From an uncultured Prevotellaceae bacterium (lineage in GTDB: Bacteria; Bacteroidota; Bacteroidia; Bacteroidales; Bacteroidaceae), in contig CAMVDV010000010.1 in NCBI GenBank assembly GCA_947166305.1, positions 18,328 to 82,327 on the forward strand: a DNA stretch of 64,000 bases, given 5' to 3'. A model generated the notes under the pieces. It searched no databases. It was not told the origin of the DNA and saw only the letters and a list, made by a program, of their open reading frames with translations. Positions 1 to 7,852 of the stretch are shown piece after piece; positions within the stretch are counted from its first letter, which is position 1, and each line of letters starts with the position of its first letter. A program made the position numbers and the translations under genes.

Positions 1-1780
1 CGAAGCCCGTCGGAGTGGGATGGAGCGAGGAACGTTCGCGGCGAATATAGTTTCGGCGGATGAGCGTCTCGATGATGGCAGCGCGAGTGCTCGGCCTGCC
101 TATGCCGTTTTCCTTCATCGCGTCGCGCAACTCTTCGTCTTCCACAGTCTTTCCTGCCGTTTCCATCGCGCGGAGCAACGTGGCGTCGGTGTAGGGCTTT
201 GGCGGCGTGGTCCACTTCTCGGCCAGTGACGGAACGTGAGGTCCGCTTTCGCCTTTCTCAAATACAGGCAACAAGCCTTGCTCGCTCTCCTCTTCGTTCG
301 TCTCGACCTTCTTCTTGAAAACAACTTTCCACCCTTCCTCTGTGATGACTTTTCCCGTGGTGCGGAAGAGGATAACAGCCCCTTCCCCACCCTCCTTTAA
401 GGGAAGGGAGTTCTCTCCCATTAAGGGAGAGTCAGAGAGGGTCTTACCGATGACGGTGGTCGTCTCGAACTTGCAGTCGTCGTAAAACGCGGCGATGAAC
501 GCCCGAGCCACAAGGTCGAACACCTTCTGCTCCAGCTCCGTGAGCCCTTGGGGAATGGTTCCCGTGGGGATGATGGCATGGTGGTCGGTCACCTTCGAGT
601 TGTCGAACACCTTTTTTGACTTCCTGAGTGGCTTGCCGCCGCCAAGAGGCCGGATGAGCTCCGCGTAGGGAGCCACGCCTGCAAACTTGGTCTGATAGAG
701 CCCGTTCATTGTCTGCGGACACTTCGCATAGACGTCGTCGGGCAGATAAGTCGTGTCCACACGCGGATAGGTCGTCACCTTCTTCTCGTAGAGACTCTGT
801 ATGATGGAGAGCGTCTGCTCGGCCGAGAGGCCCAGCTTCTTGTTGCAGTCCACCTGAAGTCCCGTCAGGTCGTAGAGCCTCGGCGGGGCTTCCGTGCCTT
901 TCTTCTTCTCGACGGAGACGACCGTGAAAGGTTTGTCCTGGATGCTCTCGATGATGGCTTTGCCTTCGGCTTCGGTGGCGAACTCCATCGGCTTGTAGAT
1001 GGTGCCCTTGGGCTTCTGCTTCTTTCCCTTCTCGGCTGCTGCTGCCACGGCTGCCGCATCCTCGGCCTCGGCCTCTTCGTCCCTTTCGATGGCGTTGAAC
1101 TTCGTCTCTCTGTAGAGCGTGGACAGCACCCACGACTGCCGAGGGACAAAGTTATCTATCTCCCTCTGACGTGCCACGACGAGCGCAAGCGTGGGTGTCT
1201 GCACCCTCCCGACGCTGAGAACCTGGCGCTTGCCTGCGGCAAACTTCTGCGTGTACAAGCGTGTGGCATTCATGCCTAAAAGCCAGTCGCCGATGGCTCG
1301 CATGAGTCCCGCTTCGTAGAGGCCTTGGTATGCACTCTGGTCTTTCAGCGTCTGGAAGCCTTCCTTGATGGCCTCTTCCGTCAGGCTGTTCACCCACAGT
1401 CGCTTCACCGGGCACTTGGCTCCGGCCTTCTGCATCACCCATCTCTGTATGAGTTCGCCTTCCTGTCCGGCATCGCCGCAGTTGATGATTTCGTCGGCCT
1501 TCTGCATGAGTCCCTCGATGATGTGGAACTGCTTCTCGATACCTTTGTCCTGCTTGAGCTTTATGCCAAAGCGAGGCGGAATCATGGGCAGGGCACTGAG
1601 GCTCCAGCTCCGCCACATCGGAGTGTAATCTTGCGGTTCCTTCAGCTCGCAAAGGTGGCCGAAAGTCCACGTCACTTGGTAGCCATTGCCCTCCAAGTAA
1701 CCGTCGTGCTGGCTCTTTGCCCCAAGCACATTAGCAATCTCACGGGCCACCGAAGGCTTCTCGGCAATACAAACAACCAT
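1..1780 (-). CDS. topB: DNA topoisomerase III, partial (C-terminus beyond window)
   Basis: Type IA topoisomerase that relaxes and decatenates DNA through a single-strand break. The frame is open from an ATG at 1780 to the window edge (593 codons visible). The N-terminus (MVVCIAEKPSVAREIANVLG) is the Toprim start, and INCGDAGQEGELIQRW is the acidic Toprim motif. TTYPRVDTTYLPDD holds the active-site tyrosine, and SKVTDHHAIIPTG is the conserved block after it. Two oddities: a 22-residue palindrome-derived insert at residues 447-468, and a low-complexity Ala/Glu/Lys-rich stretch (about 1010-1090) where relatives have a short loop. It is read from a TAnnTTTG promoter at 2029-2036, giving a leader of about 240 nt made mostly of simple repeats. 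No frameshift is visible. The family assignment is very secure; the end of the protein is not seen. Confidence 0.95.
   Translation of the reverse strand, partial: MVVCIAEKPSVAREIANVLGAKSQHDGYLEGNGYQVTWTFGHLCELKEPQDYTPMWRSWSLSALPMIPPRFGIKLKQDKGIEKQFHIIEGLMQKADEIINCGDAGQEGELIQRWVMQKAGAKCPVKRLWVNSLTEEAIKEGFQTLKDQSAYQGLYEAGLMRAIGDWLLGMNATRLYTQKFAAGKRQVLSVGRVQTPTLALVVARQREIDNFVPRQSWVLSTLYRETKFNAIERDEEAEAEDAAAVAAAAEKGKKQKPKGTIYKPMEFATEAEGKAIIESIQDKPFTVVSVEKKKGTEAPPRLYDLTGLQVDCNKKLGLSAEQTLSIIQSLYEKKVTTYPRVDTTYLPDDVYAKCPQTMNGLYQTKFAGVAPYAELIRPLGGGKPLRKSKKVFDNSKVTDHHAIIPTGTIPQGLTELEQKVFDLVARAFIAAFYDDCKFETTTVIGKTLSDSPLMGENSLPLKEGGEGAVILFRTTGKVITEEGWKVVFKKKVETNEEESEQGLLPVFEKGESGPHVPSLAEKWTTPPKPYTDATLLRAMETAGKTVEDEELRDAMKENGIGRPSTRAAIIETLIRRNYIRRERSSLHPTPTGF
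377..442 (-). repeat. Palindromic repeat inserted in frame in topB
   Basis: This stretch encodes 22 extra residues, from TLSDSPLMGEN to LKEGGEGA, between the normal TopB segments ending VIGK and starting VILFRTTG. It holds a clean inverted repeat, CTCTCCC-ATTAA-GGGAGAG (413-431), and a second CCTCC/GGAAGG-type half-palindrome just before it. The insert is a multiple of three with no stop. It resembles the CCCCCTTTAGGGGG palindromes in nearby spacers. That it is an insertion is inferred from remembered Bacteroides TopB sequence, not from an alignment. Confidence 0.8.
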
Positions 1781-2028
1781 GTTATTTACGATTTGACAAT
1801 TTACGATTTATGTACAATTTGTTTTATTTACTATTTAACGATTTACGATTTACAATTTATGTACAATTTAACTATTTAGTCATTTACAGGGCGGTAGCAA
1901 ATTCTTCACTTTTCACTCTTCTTTATCACCTTTTAACTTTTTAACCTTTTAACCTTTTTAACCTTTTAACCTTTTAACCTTTTAACCTTTTAACCTTTTA
2001 AGGGGGGGCTTGTGGGTGTTCCTGTTTG
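1781..2028 (-). repeat. AT-rich simple repeats forming the topB leader
   Basis: Two simple-repeat families fill the space between the topB start and its promoter. One is mixed TTTACGATTT/GACAATTT units (about 1784-1880). The other is a run of TTTTAACC octamers (about 1930-2001). Both would be transcribed as the 5' leader of topB. No ORF of note is present. Confidence 0.7.
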
Positions 2029-2036
2029 CAAAGGTA
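2029..2036 (-). promoter_or_regulatory. TAnnTTTG promoter of topB
   Basis: TACCTTTG followed by C on the minus strand matches the Bacteroidetes -7 element. It is the only such match upstream of topB and lies about 250 bp from the start codon, much farther than most promoters in this window. Confidence 0.6.
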
Positions 2037-2075
2037 CGACAATTCATCGAAACTGCAAAACAAAGTAAAAGAAAA

Positions 2076-2101
2076 GCCGTCGGGGAGCTGTCCCCGACGG
2101 C
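2076..2101 (-). terminator. Intrinsic terminator of the TlpA cluster
   Basis: A perfect 10-bp stem, GCCGTCGGGG/CCCCGACGGC, with a 6-nt loop. Read on the minus strand it is followed by TTTTCTTTTA. It lies 185 bp after the stop of the last TlpA-like gene and just upstream of the topB promoter, where a terminator is expected. Confidence 0.8.
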
Positions 2102-2153
2102 TGATTAGGCAACGGAAAGCATCACGCGCTCACGCTATCCGCCAGTAATTGAC

Positions 2154-2241
2154 GATTTACTAACGAGTAAGAGGCGATTTACTAACGAGTAATTGGCGAT
2201 TTACTAACGAGTAATTGGCGATTTACTAACGAGTAATTGGC
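2154..2241. repeat. 22-bp tandem array A
   Basis: Four consecutive 22-bp copies, nearly identical, with core GATTTACTAACGAGTAATTG. A degenerate copy follows (ACTCACGTGTCGTTGG), then GGAGGACTTCAC. The same unit with small changes, and a similar flank, occurs at 37021-37108. The array lies between the stop of the 200-aa TlpA gene and the terminator. Confidence 0.9.
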
Positions 2242-2285
2242 AAACTACTCACGTGTCGTTGGAGGACTTCACAGCAAGGCTTGTT

Positions 2286-2888
2286 TTACTCTTCGAAGAT
2301 TTCGGCCAGCTTCGCCTGCAATTGCTGCCGTTCGTCATCGACAAACCCATGCTTTTCGTAAGGGGAGAAGATGACTTGTCCGTCGGGGGCGAGCAGGACA
2401 AACGTGGGGAAGTATTCTATGGCATACAAGTCTGTAGCTGAGGTGTGACCTTCCCAGGAAGCAGTCGTTTCGCGCAGCATGGGCCAGGGACACGCGTGCT
2501 GACTGAGCGCATAACGCCAGGCATCGGGGTTCTTGTCGTGTGAGATGCCGATGATAAGCAGGCCTCGGTCGTGATACTTCTCGTGCAACTCCATCAACAT
2601 GGGGAAAGAGCGGATGCAACTGCCACACCACGATGCCCAGAAGTCGAGCAGGACATACTGCCCCTTGCCTGCATATTCGGACAGACGATGCACGGTACTG
2701 TCGGGCAACTCGGCCTCGAAATCGATGAACGGCTTGCCGATGACGGTCAGCTGCGGCTTGGGCTTAAAGTTGAGTTCCCGCCATTTCTGGCCGACCTTGT
2801 CCCATGCAAATATAGAGATAACAGCAAGCACCAGAATGAGCAGCGTGTAGAGAATGACCTTCACAATCTTTTTGAGAATCCGCTTCAT
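2286..2888 (-). CDS. TlpA-like thiol-disulfide oxidoreductase, 200 aa
   Basis: Membrane-anchored thioredoxin-fold protein expected to face the periplasm. Residues 9-30 form one hydrophobic segment (VKVILYTLLILVLAVISIFA), read as a signal anchor. The AhpC/TSA-thioredoxin domain follows, with FWASWCGSC holding the redox pair Cys88/Cys91 and a cis-proline region in YFPTF. It lacks the long DUF4369-type N-terminal domain of its three upstream paralogs, so it is the short member of the cluster. CGSC differs from the usual CGPC and may shift the redox potential (inference). It is last in the minus-strand series, followed by array A and a strong terminator. Substrates are unknown. Confidence 0.88.
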   Translation of the reverse strand: MKRILKKIVKVILYTLLILVLAVISIFAWDKVGQKWRELNFKPKPQLTVIGKPFIDFEAELPDSTVHRLSEYAGKGQYVLLDFWASWCGSCIRSFPMLMELHEKYHDRGLLIIGISHDKNPDAWRYALSQHACPWPMLRETTASWEGHTSATDLYAIEYFPTFVLLAPDGQVIFSPYEKHGFVDDERQQLQAKLAEIFEE

Positions 2889-3052
2889 ATTTTACCTTAT
2901 ATTTTCATTGGAGTTAGAGGAAGATAGAGGAAGATATGTGGCTTCGCCACGAAGATAGAGGACAATAGCTCTGGCACCTGGTTGTATTGTCTTTTATCTT
3001 CTTCTATCTTCACTTATCTTCTTTTATCTTCTATTATAATATAGTGCCGCTT
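2889..3052 (-). repeat. Duplicated spacer in the TlpA cluster, copy 1
   Basis: Nearly identical over about 150 bp to the spacer at 4106-4274. Both hold GAAGATAGAGGAAGATA direct repeats, the hairpin GTGGCTTCGCCAC and TATCTTCTT-type repeats, and both run into the C-terminal codons of the next gene. No ORF or TAnnTTTG promoter is evident. It reflects tandem duplication or gene conversion. Confidence 0.85.
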
Positions 3053-4105
3053 TCACTCCCCGAAGATTTCGGTGAGTTTCTCTTCAAGCATATAGTCGCG
3101 AAGGTCGATGTCGATAATGTTGCCCTCGTCGTCGAGAAGGATATTGGCAGGGATGCCCTTGATGTCGTAAGTCTTCGCGCCAAGACTGTTCCATCCTGCC
3201 AAGTCGCTCAGATGCACCCACGGCATCTTCATCGTATTGATGGCACGAAGCCAAGCTTCCTTGTTCGTGTCGAACGAGATGGCGACGATGTCGAGTCCCT
3301 TTGCGTGATACTTCTCGTAGCAGGCAGTCACGTTAGGCATCTCGGCACGACAAGGTCCGCACCATGATGCCCAAAAGTCGATGAGCACATACCGGCCTTT
3401 GCCGCACCATTCACTCAGGCGGCGCTCACGGCCTGTGGTGTCGTTCATGGCGATGTCCGTGAATTTGTTCCCGATGGCACGCGCCGTCTGGCTTTGACGC
3501 TCTTTTTGATACTCTTCTTGCATTTGGGATATGTGTGCCTTCGCTTCCTGCATGGCAGGATGGTTCTCGTATGGTACACCTGGACGGAATATCTTTTGCA
3601 GTTCAGGGTACGTCAGCGCTTTATACATCCCCATCGGGAAGAACACGACGGGCAGCATCGAGTCGGTATTGTCCAATACAGCTTTGCGCATCTGCTGAAC
3701 TGCTGCCAGCACGTTGTCGCTCTTCATCGAAGCGATCAGTTCTTTCCAGGTGGCGTTCATTGCCTCGGAAGCCTTCGAACCTTTGACGGTGCCTGTGGTC
3801 AAGTCAATTTCCGTAGGAATGCTGTCTGCCATAACCGTTATGAAGTCATCCTTCTTGTCCTGCTTTTCCATTACGTCGGAGATAAAGGAAAGCGTATAGA
3901 CATCAGCTGGCAGTTCTTTTATGTATTCCCATTTGCCGTCCCTGACGCTGACGCTGTCTGCGCCGCCGCTGCCATCCATATTCTTACAAATACCGATGTA
4001 TTTCGCATCTGGCTCACAGATACCATGAATGTTGACTTTCGTCTGTGCCTGACTTGCCACGCTGACGAAAGCAAGCAAGATAGTGAAGATTGTTCCCTTG
4101 TTCAT
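3053..4105 (-). CDS. TlpA-like thioredoxin with DUF4369-type N-terminus, 350 aa
   Basis: Secreted thiol-disulfide protein. A signal peptide occupies residues 1-20 (ending VASQAQ). A beta-rich DUF4369-like region follows to about 110, then a helical linker to about 215. The thioredoxin domain has FWASWCGPC with Cys249/Cys252 and a KGIPANILLD cis-Pro loop, and ends EIFGE. Proteins of this plan are very common in Bacteroidetes and probably act on periplasmic or outer-membrane cysteines; their partners are unknown. It sits between two paralogs, with spacers on both sides that are near copies of each other. No promoter is seen directly upstream, so it is probably co-transcribed with the 349-aa paralog. 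Confidence 0.9.
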   Translation of the reverse strand: MNKGTIFTILLAFVSVASQAQTKVNIHGICEPDAKYIGICKNMDGSGGADSVSVRDGKWEYIKELPADVYTLSFISDVMEKQDKKDDFITVMADSIPTEIDLTTGTVKGSKASEAMNATWKELIASMKSDNVLAAVQQMRKAVLDNTDSMLPVVFFPMGMYKALTYPELQKIFRPGVPYENHPAMQEAKAHISQMQEEYQKERQSQTARAIGNKFTDIAMNDTTGRERRLSEWCGKGRYVLIDFWASWCGPCRAEMPNVTACYEKYHAKGLDIVAISFDTNKEAWLRAINTMKMPWVHLSDLAGWNSLGAKTYDIKGIPANILLDDEGNIIDIDLRDYMLEEKLTEIFGE

Positions 4106-4274
4106 GTTCTTTATACTTTATATTTTCTTTTGGAGTTAGAGGAAGATAGAGGAAGATATGTGGCTTCGCCACGAAGATAGAGGACAATAGCTCTGGCACC
4201 TGGTTGTATCGTCTTTTATCTTCTTCTATCTTCACTTATCTTCTTTTATCTTCTATTATTATATAGTGCCACTT
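4106..4274 (-). repeat. Duplicated spacer in the TlpA cluster, copy 2
   Basis: Near copy of 2889-3052: same GAAGATAGAGGAAGATA repeats, same GTGGCTTCGCCAC hairpin, same TATCTTC runs, differing at only a few positions. The similarity continues into the 3' codons of the flanking genes. No separate coding content is visible. Confidence 0.85.
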
Positions 4275-5324
4275 TCACTCCCCGAAGATTTTCGCCAAAG
4301 TCTTTTCAATACCATCGCCGCGCAAGCCTCGCTTGAGGATGGTGCCATCGGGGGCGAAGAGGATGATGTGGGGAATGCCTTTGATGCCATAGAGGTCTGT
4401 GGCGACCTCCTGCGAGTTGATGATTTGCGGATAGGGAATCTTATCTTCCTCGATAGCTTTCAGCGTAGCTTCGGGCTTGTCCCATGCCGCAATGCCGAGA
4501 ACTTGCAGGCCTCGGTCTTTATACTTGTTGTAAGCGGCAATGAGGTTGGGAATCTCGGCACGACACGGACCGCACCAGGATGCCCAGAAGTCAACAAGCA
4601 CATACTGTCCCTTGCCCACATAGTCGCTGAGGCGAGTCGTCTTACCCTCGTAGTCCACAGTGAAGTCCACGAACATACTGCCGACGCTGGTCATGGGTTG
4701 TGCTTTCAGTTTGTCGTATGTCCGTCTCAAATCGTCAGAGAGATAAGGTGTCTTGCTGATGTATTCGCCATTGTCGCGCATCATCTTGTCATAAAGTTCA
4801 ATCCATCGGGCGGCATCCAAATACCTGCGTCCTTCGTTGACAAGGAGGATAATGCCATAGACATCACCCGTGTGACGAGAGATAACATCATAAACGACTG
4901 CCGCCTCATCCTCCGTCTCGTCCATACGCCGGTTGAAAGCGGCTATTTCGTTGCTGATGGGTGTGCCGCTCTGCTGCAACCAGTTTCCTTTCAGTCCTTC
5001 CACCCGAGTAGTTCCCTTGTCAATGAACAACCAGCTCAACGACAATTTGCTTGCCGTATATGGCACAGAGTCTGTCTGCACGAGGATAGTCGTCGTATCC
5101 TTTAGGTTGCACAATGTCATTTCTGGCAAGTCACCCTCTTTCGGCGTGATGTTGCCGTTCACAACTTCAATAGTGTCGATGTACTGCGCCTTCAGTATAT
5201 CCACCATATACATGATGCCCGTGAACTCAGGATGCCCGATGTTACCCTCAAGACGGTAATGTATTTGTGCTTGCCCCGCTAGACAGACGAGAGCAAGCAG
5301 GATGGCGATGATTGTCCTGTTCAT
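4275..5324 (-). CDS. TlpA-like thioredoxin with DUF4369-type N-terminus, 349 aa
   Basis: Secreted thiol-disulfide protein. The signal peptide covers residues 1-20 (MNRTIIAILLALVCLAGQAQ). A DUF4369-like domain follows to about 115 and a helical linker to about 210. The thioredoxin domain carries FWASWCGPC with Cys251/Cys254 and a KGIPHIILFAPDG loop. The C-terminus (RGLRGDGIEKTLAKIFGE) is almost that of the 329-aa paralog. The first 12 codons are nearly identical in DNA to those of the S41 protease gene two genes upstream. A TAnnTTTG promoter lies at 5430-5437. Same family as its neighbours; substrate unknown. Confidence 0.9.
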   Translation of the reverse strand: MNRTIIAILLALVCLAGQAQIHYRLEGNIGHPEFTGIMYMVDILKAQYIDTIEVVNGNITPKEGDLPEMTLCNLKDTTTILVQTDSVPYTASKLSLSWLFIDKGTTRVEGLKGNWLQQSGTPISNEIAAFNRRMDETEDEAAVVYDVISRHTGDVYGIILLVNEGRRYLDAARWIELYDKMMRDNGEYISKTPYLSDDLRRTYDKLKAQPMTSVGSMFVDFTVDYEGKTTRLSDYVGKGQYVLVDFWASWCGPCRAEIPNLIAAYNKYKDRGLQVLGIAAWDKPEATLKAIEEDKIPYPQIINSQEVATDLYGIKGIPHIILFAPDGTILKRGLRGDGIEKTLAKIFGE

Positions 5325-5379
5325 GACTTTATACCTTATATATTATTATATATTATGTATTAGTATTACATTCTTCATT

Positions 5380-5413
5380 CCCCCCTAAAGGGGGTTAGGG
5401 GGTTAGGGGGTCC
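5380..5413. repeat. CCCCCTAAAGGGGG palindromic element
   Basis: A palindrome followed by two GGGGGTTAG repeats and GTCC. Similar elements occur at 7811-7834 and 60623-60646, so this is a dispersed repeat. The topB insert has a related design. Confidence 0.75.
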
Positions 5414-5429
5414 ATTCCCTTTTCTGCTG

Positions 5430-5437
5430 CAAAGGTA
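5430..5437 (-). promoter_or_regulatory. TAnnTTTG promoter of the TlpA cluster
   Basis: TACCTTTG then C on the minus strand, about 106 bp from the 349-aa TlpA start. The next leftward match is at 2029-2036, so the three downstream TlpA genes probably share this promoter. Confidence 0.6.
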
Positions 5438-5668
5438 CGGCAATTCTTAGTTCATAGTTCATAATTCATAGTTCATAGTTGTGCTTTGTCCAAACTTTAG
5501 GCACACTTGTGTCCAATTCTTAGACACTTCGGGGCTATTGTGCTCTTGCTTTGCGAAGAATAAATAAACAAAAATGCCTCTCCAGACTATGAAAGGCAGA
5601 ATACTTACATCTGTTAGAAACACAAATTATCCGAAAGTTATTCCTTATTATTATATATAGTGCCGCTT

Positions 5669-6658
5669 TCACTCTCCGAAGACTTTCGCCAAAGCCTTTT
5701 CGATGCCATCGCCGCGCAAGCCTCGCTTGAGGATGGTGCCGTCGGGGGAGAAAAGGATGATGTGCGGAATGCCGTTGATGCCATAAGAAGAGATTTGTTC
5801 GAAGGTGATGCCGAATATCTGCGGATACGGGATGCCCATCTGTTCTATGGCCTTGTCAGCATCTTCCTTGTCGTCATTGACTATCAAGCCGAGCACCTGC
5901 AGGCCGCGCTCTTTGTACTTCTCATGGGCGGCAACGATGCTCGGTATCTCTTCCCTGCAAGGCGGACACCAACTTGCCCAGAAATCCACCAGGACATACT
6001 TCCCTTTGCCCACATAGTCGGAGAGACGCTTGCCGTCGAAAGCACTCTGGATGTCCAGCATCTTCTTGCCTTCACTGGTGGCTTCGTATTTGGCCCACGT
6101 CTCCTTGCTGCTGACGAAGGATGGATACTCCTTTATCATAGGGCCTCCCATGTCGTAGAGCCGCAACTTGTCGGTGGGCGAGGCAATACACATGTCGAGT
6201 ATCCTTAGGCCGAGAGCATCGTCCTTGTGGCGAAGGTACATCGCCTCGGCATACTGCTCGAAGCGCTTACTCCTTGCCTCATCAGTCAACGTGCTGTCAA
6301 TCGACTGAGGGTATTCTGTCGCCAAATACGTCAAGCTGTCATTGAGAGTTCCGCCGACTGCAGAGAACGGATATTTGAGCGTAATGTCTCCTGGCTCCAG
6401 GATAAACAAGTTAAGCACATTCCGATATTTGTTGATGACGACGGCTGGAACGGGCTTGTCCACTTTGCCCTTCATCGTAAACTCTCCATTTGTCACGATG
6501 GCAGAGTCCAAGGTCTCGTAGCCTCTCCCTTGTTGCTCGAGATAGACAACTGTCACGTCTGGATCGTCAACGGTTCCTTTAATGGTGTAGTTGTTCTCCT
6601 GTGCCTGACTTGCCATAGATACGAAAGCAAGCAGGATGGCGATGATGGTTTGCTTCAT
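5669..6658 (-). CDS. TlpA-like thioredoxin with DUF4369 domain, 329 aa
   Basis: Secreted thiol-disulfide protein. The signal peptide is residues 1-20 (MKQTIIAILLAFVSMASQAQ). The DUF4369 region is clear at about 22-110 (YTIKGTVDDPDVTVVYLE, TNGEFTMKGKV). The thioredoxin domain has FWASWCPPC (Cys231/Cys234). CPPC differs from CGPC in two paralogs and CGSC in the fourth, so the cluster carries three active-site types. Its start is 4 bp after the stop of the S41-like gene, which implies translational linkage and a shared transcript. The C-terminal 20 residues almost match the 349-aa paralog. Confidence 0.9.
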   Translation of the reverse strand: MKQTIIAILLAFVSMASQAQENNYTIKGTVDDPDVTVVYLEQQGRGYETLDSAIVTNGEFTMKGKVDKPVPAVVINKYRNVLNLFILEPGDITLKYPFSAVGGTLNDSLTYLATEYPQSIDSTLTDEARSKRFEQYAEAMYLRHKDDALGLRILDMCIASPTDKLRLYDMGGPMIKEYPSFVSSKETWAKYEATSEGKKMLDIQSAFDGKRLSDYVGKGKYVLVDFWASWCPPCREEIPSIVAAHEKYKERGLQVLGLIVNDDKEDADKAIEQMGIPYPQIFGITFEQISSYGINGIPHIILFSPDGTILKRGLRGDGIEKALAKVFGE

Positions 6659-6662
6659 GTTT

Positions 6663-7784
6663 TTATCGTTTTAAGTATTCCGCTACCCATAACACCCATT
6701 CGTCGATGTTGTCGGTGAGTTTTCTCGGGAAGGGCAAGGGTATGATAACATCGGGCGGGATGCCAAGACCTTCGGAAGAGAAGTCTTTCTCGTAGAAGCC
6801 TGACTCAATGGACGTGGCGTATAAGAATTTGAGCTTACTGTTGGGCAATGAATCTATTAGGCAATTGCCTGTCAGGTCGCAGCCGTTAGTGTTGCATATA
6901 CCATAGACTTTGCAGCGTTCGCTGTGCTTCTTGACGAATTTAACAATGCACTCCGCTGAGCTTCCGGTCATGAAGTCAATCAAGACAGCAGCCCGTTTGA
7001 CGCGTGATGTCGGCCAGCGATTGTTATCGCTCTCACCAAGTTTCACGAACTTCTTTTTAGAAGTCTCACACGTTTCAATCAGTTGCAGGTTCCAAGGAGA
7101 TGATGGCTGCAGTTTCAGAATATCCTTCCAGTAGAGAAGGTTCTTGGGCGTATTGCGATGCCATGAGATTTCCGGCTTTCCAGGGTGATCGTAAAGCAAA
7201 TCATAATACTTTTCCCATACATTATCGCTTCCGCCGCCATTGGAACGTATGTCGATGATGAGATTTTCACAGTCCGATTTCATGAATTGCTGCAAGGCGT
7301 TGACCGTGCCGTCGTAGAAATCAGGATGGCACGACGGGACGCGGATGAGCCATGTCAAGGAGTCCACTTTGCAGGATACTGGCTTCGGCTCATATTCGAA
7401 GTTCTCCTCGGAATCGGTGAGCAGCGTGCTGTCGGCCTTCGTCATAGTCTCGAAATTTATATTAGCCACAGCCCTTTGGAAGGCTTCTTCCCCAAGATAT
7501 ATGTGCGTATCGAACTGACTATAGAACCATATGACATAATCCGTAGTGGCTCGTTCCAAATCGGCCTCTCCTTTGCATAGTTGCTTGCGGAGTCGCTTCT
7601 TGAGGGCTTTGTATTCCCGCTTGTAGCCTTTCTGCATGATGGCATCGAAGGGTGCGTAGTTCTCTTCCACGAAACTGACCAGATAGTCGTAGTCCTCCAG
7701 CATCTGCTGCCTGGTGAGGGATTGGGAGTTCGCACTGCAGGAAAAACCGAGCGCAAGCAGGATGGCGATGATTGTCCTGTTCAT
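6663..7784 (-). CDS. S41-family (tail-specific) protease-like protein, 373 aa
   Basis: Secreted serine protease-like protein. A signal peptide covers about residues 1-20 (MNRTIIAILLALGFSCSANS). A helical N-terminal part follows, then the S41 core: NLIIDIRSNGGGSDNVW, the strand AAVLIDFMTGSSAECIVKF with the expected nucleophile in TGSSAE, and a C-terminal GLGIPPDVIIPLP block. No PDZ domain is obvious, as in the C-terminal-processing-like S41 proteins common in Bacteroidetes. It is followed at once by a TlpA-like gene. The spacer to gpsA on its 5' side holds only a palindromic element, so it may be read from gpsA. The target is unknown; the lysine of the catalytic dyad was not assigned. Confidence 0.82.
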   Translation of the reverse strand: MNRTIIAILLALGFSCSANSQSLTRQQMLEDYDYLVSFVEENYAPFDAIMQKGYKREYKALKKRLRKQLCKGEADLERATTDYVIWFYSQFDTHIYLGEEAFQRAVANINFETMTKADSTLLTDSEENFEYEPKPVSCKVDSLTWLIRVPSCHPDFYDGTVNALQQFMKSDCENLIIDIRSNGGGSDNVWEKYYDLLYDHPGKPEISWHRNTPKNLLYWKDILKLQPSSPWNLQLIETCETSKKKFVKLGESDNNRWPTSRVKRAAVLIDFMTGSSAECIVKFVKKHSERCKVYGICNTNGCDLTGNCLIDSLPNSKLKFLYATSIESGFYEKDFSSEGLGIPPDVIIPLPFPRKLTDNIDEWVLWVAEYLKR

Positions 7785-7810
7785 ATCTTTTTACCTTATT
7801 AATAATATAT

Positions 7811-7834
7811 CCCCCCTAAAGGGGGTTAGGGGGT
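7811..7834. repeat. CCCCCTAAAGGGGG palindromic element
   Basis: Same dispersed palindrome with one GGGGGTTAG unit as at 5380-5413, in the 68-bp spacer between gpsA and the S41-like gene. As RNA it could fold into a short hairpin with an A/T centre, but no U-tract follows. Confidence 0.7.
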
Positions 7835-7852
7835 CTTGGAGTTAGAGGGGGT

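Larger units (their letters stand above)
5325..5668 (-). other. Spacer with palindromic element and promoter
   Basis: No gene is seen here. From the coding start outward it holds TATTATTATATATT runs, a CCCCCTAAAGGGGG palindrome with GGGGGTTAG repeats (5380-5413), a promoter (5430-5437), ATAATTCATAGTTC direct repeats, and about 180 bp of unremarkable sequence before the next stop codon. Confidence 0.6.

Noticed and set aside
444..1670. Arginine- and histidine-rich reading frames of 229 and 172 codons on the minus strand
   Set aside because: They overlap topB on the same strand in another frame; topB has all family motifs. High GC produces such frames.
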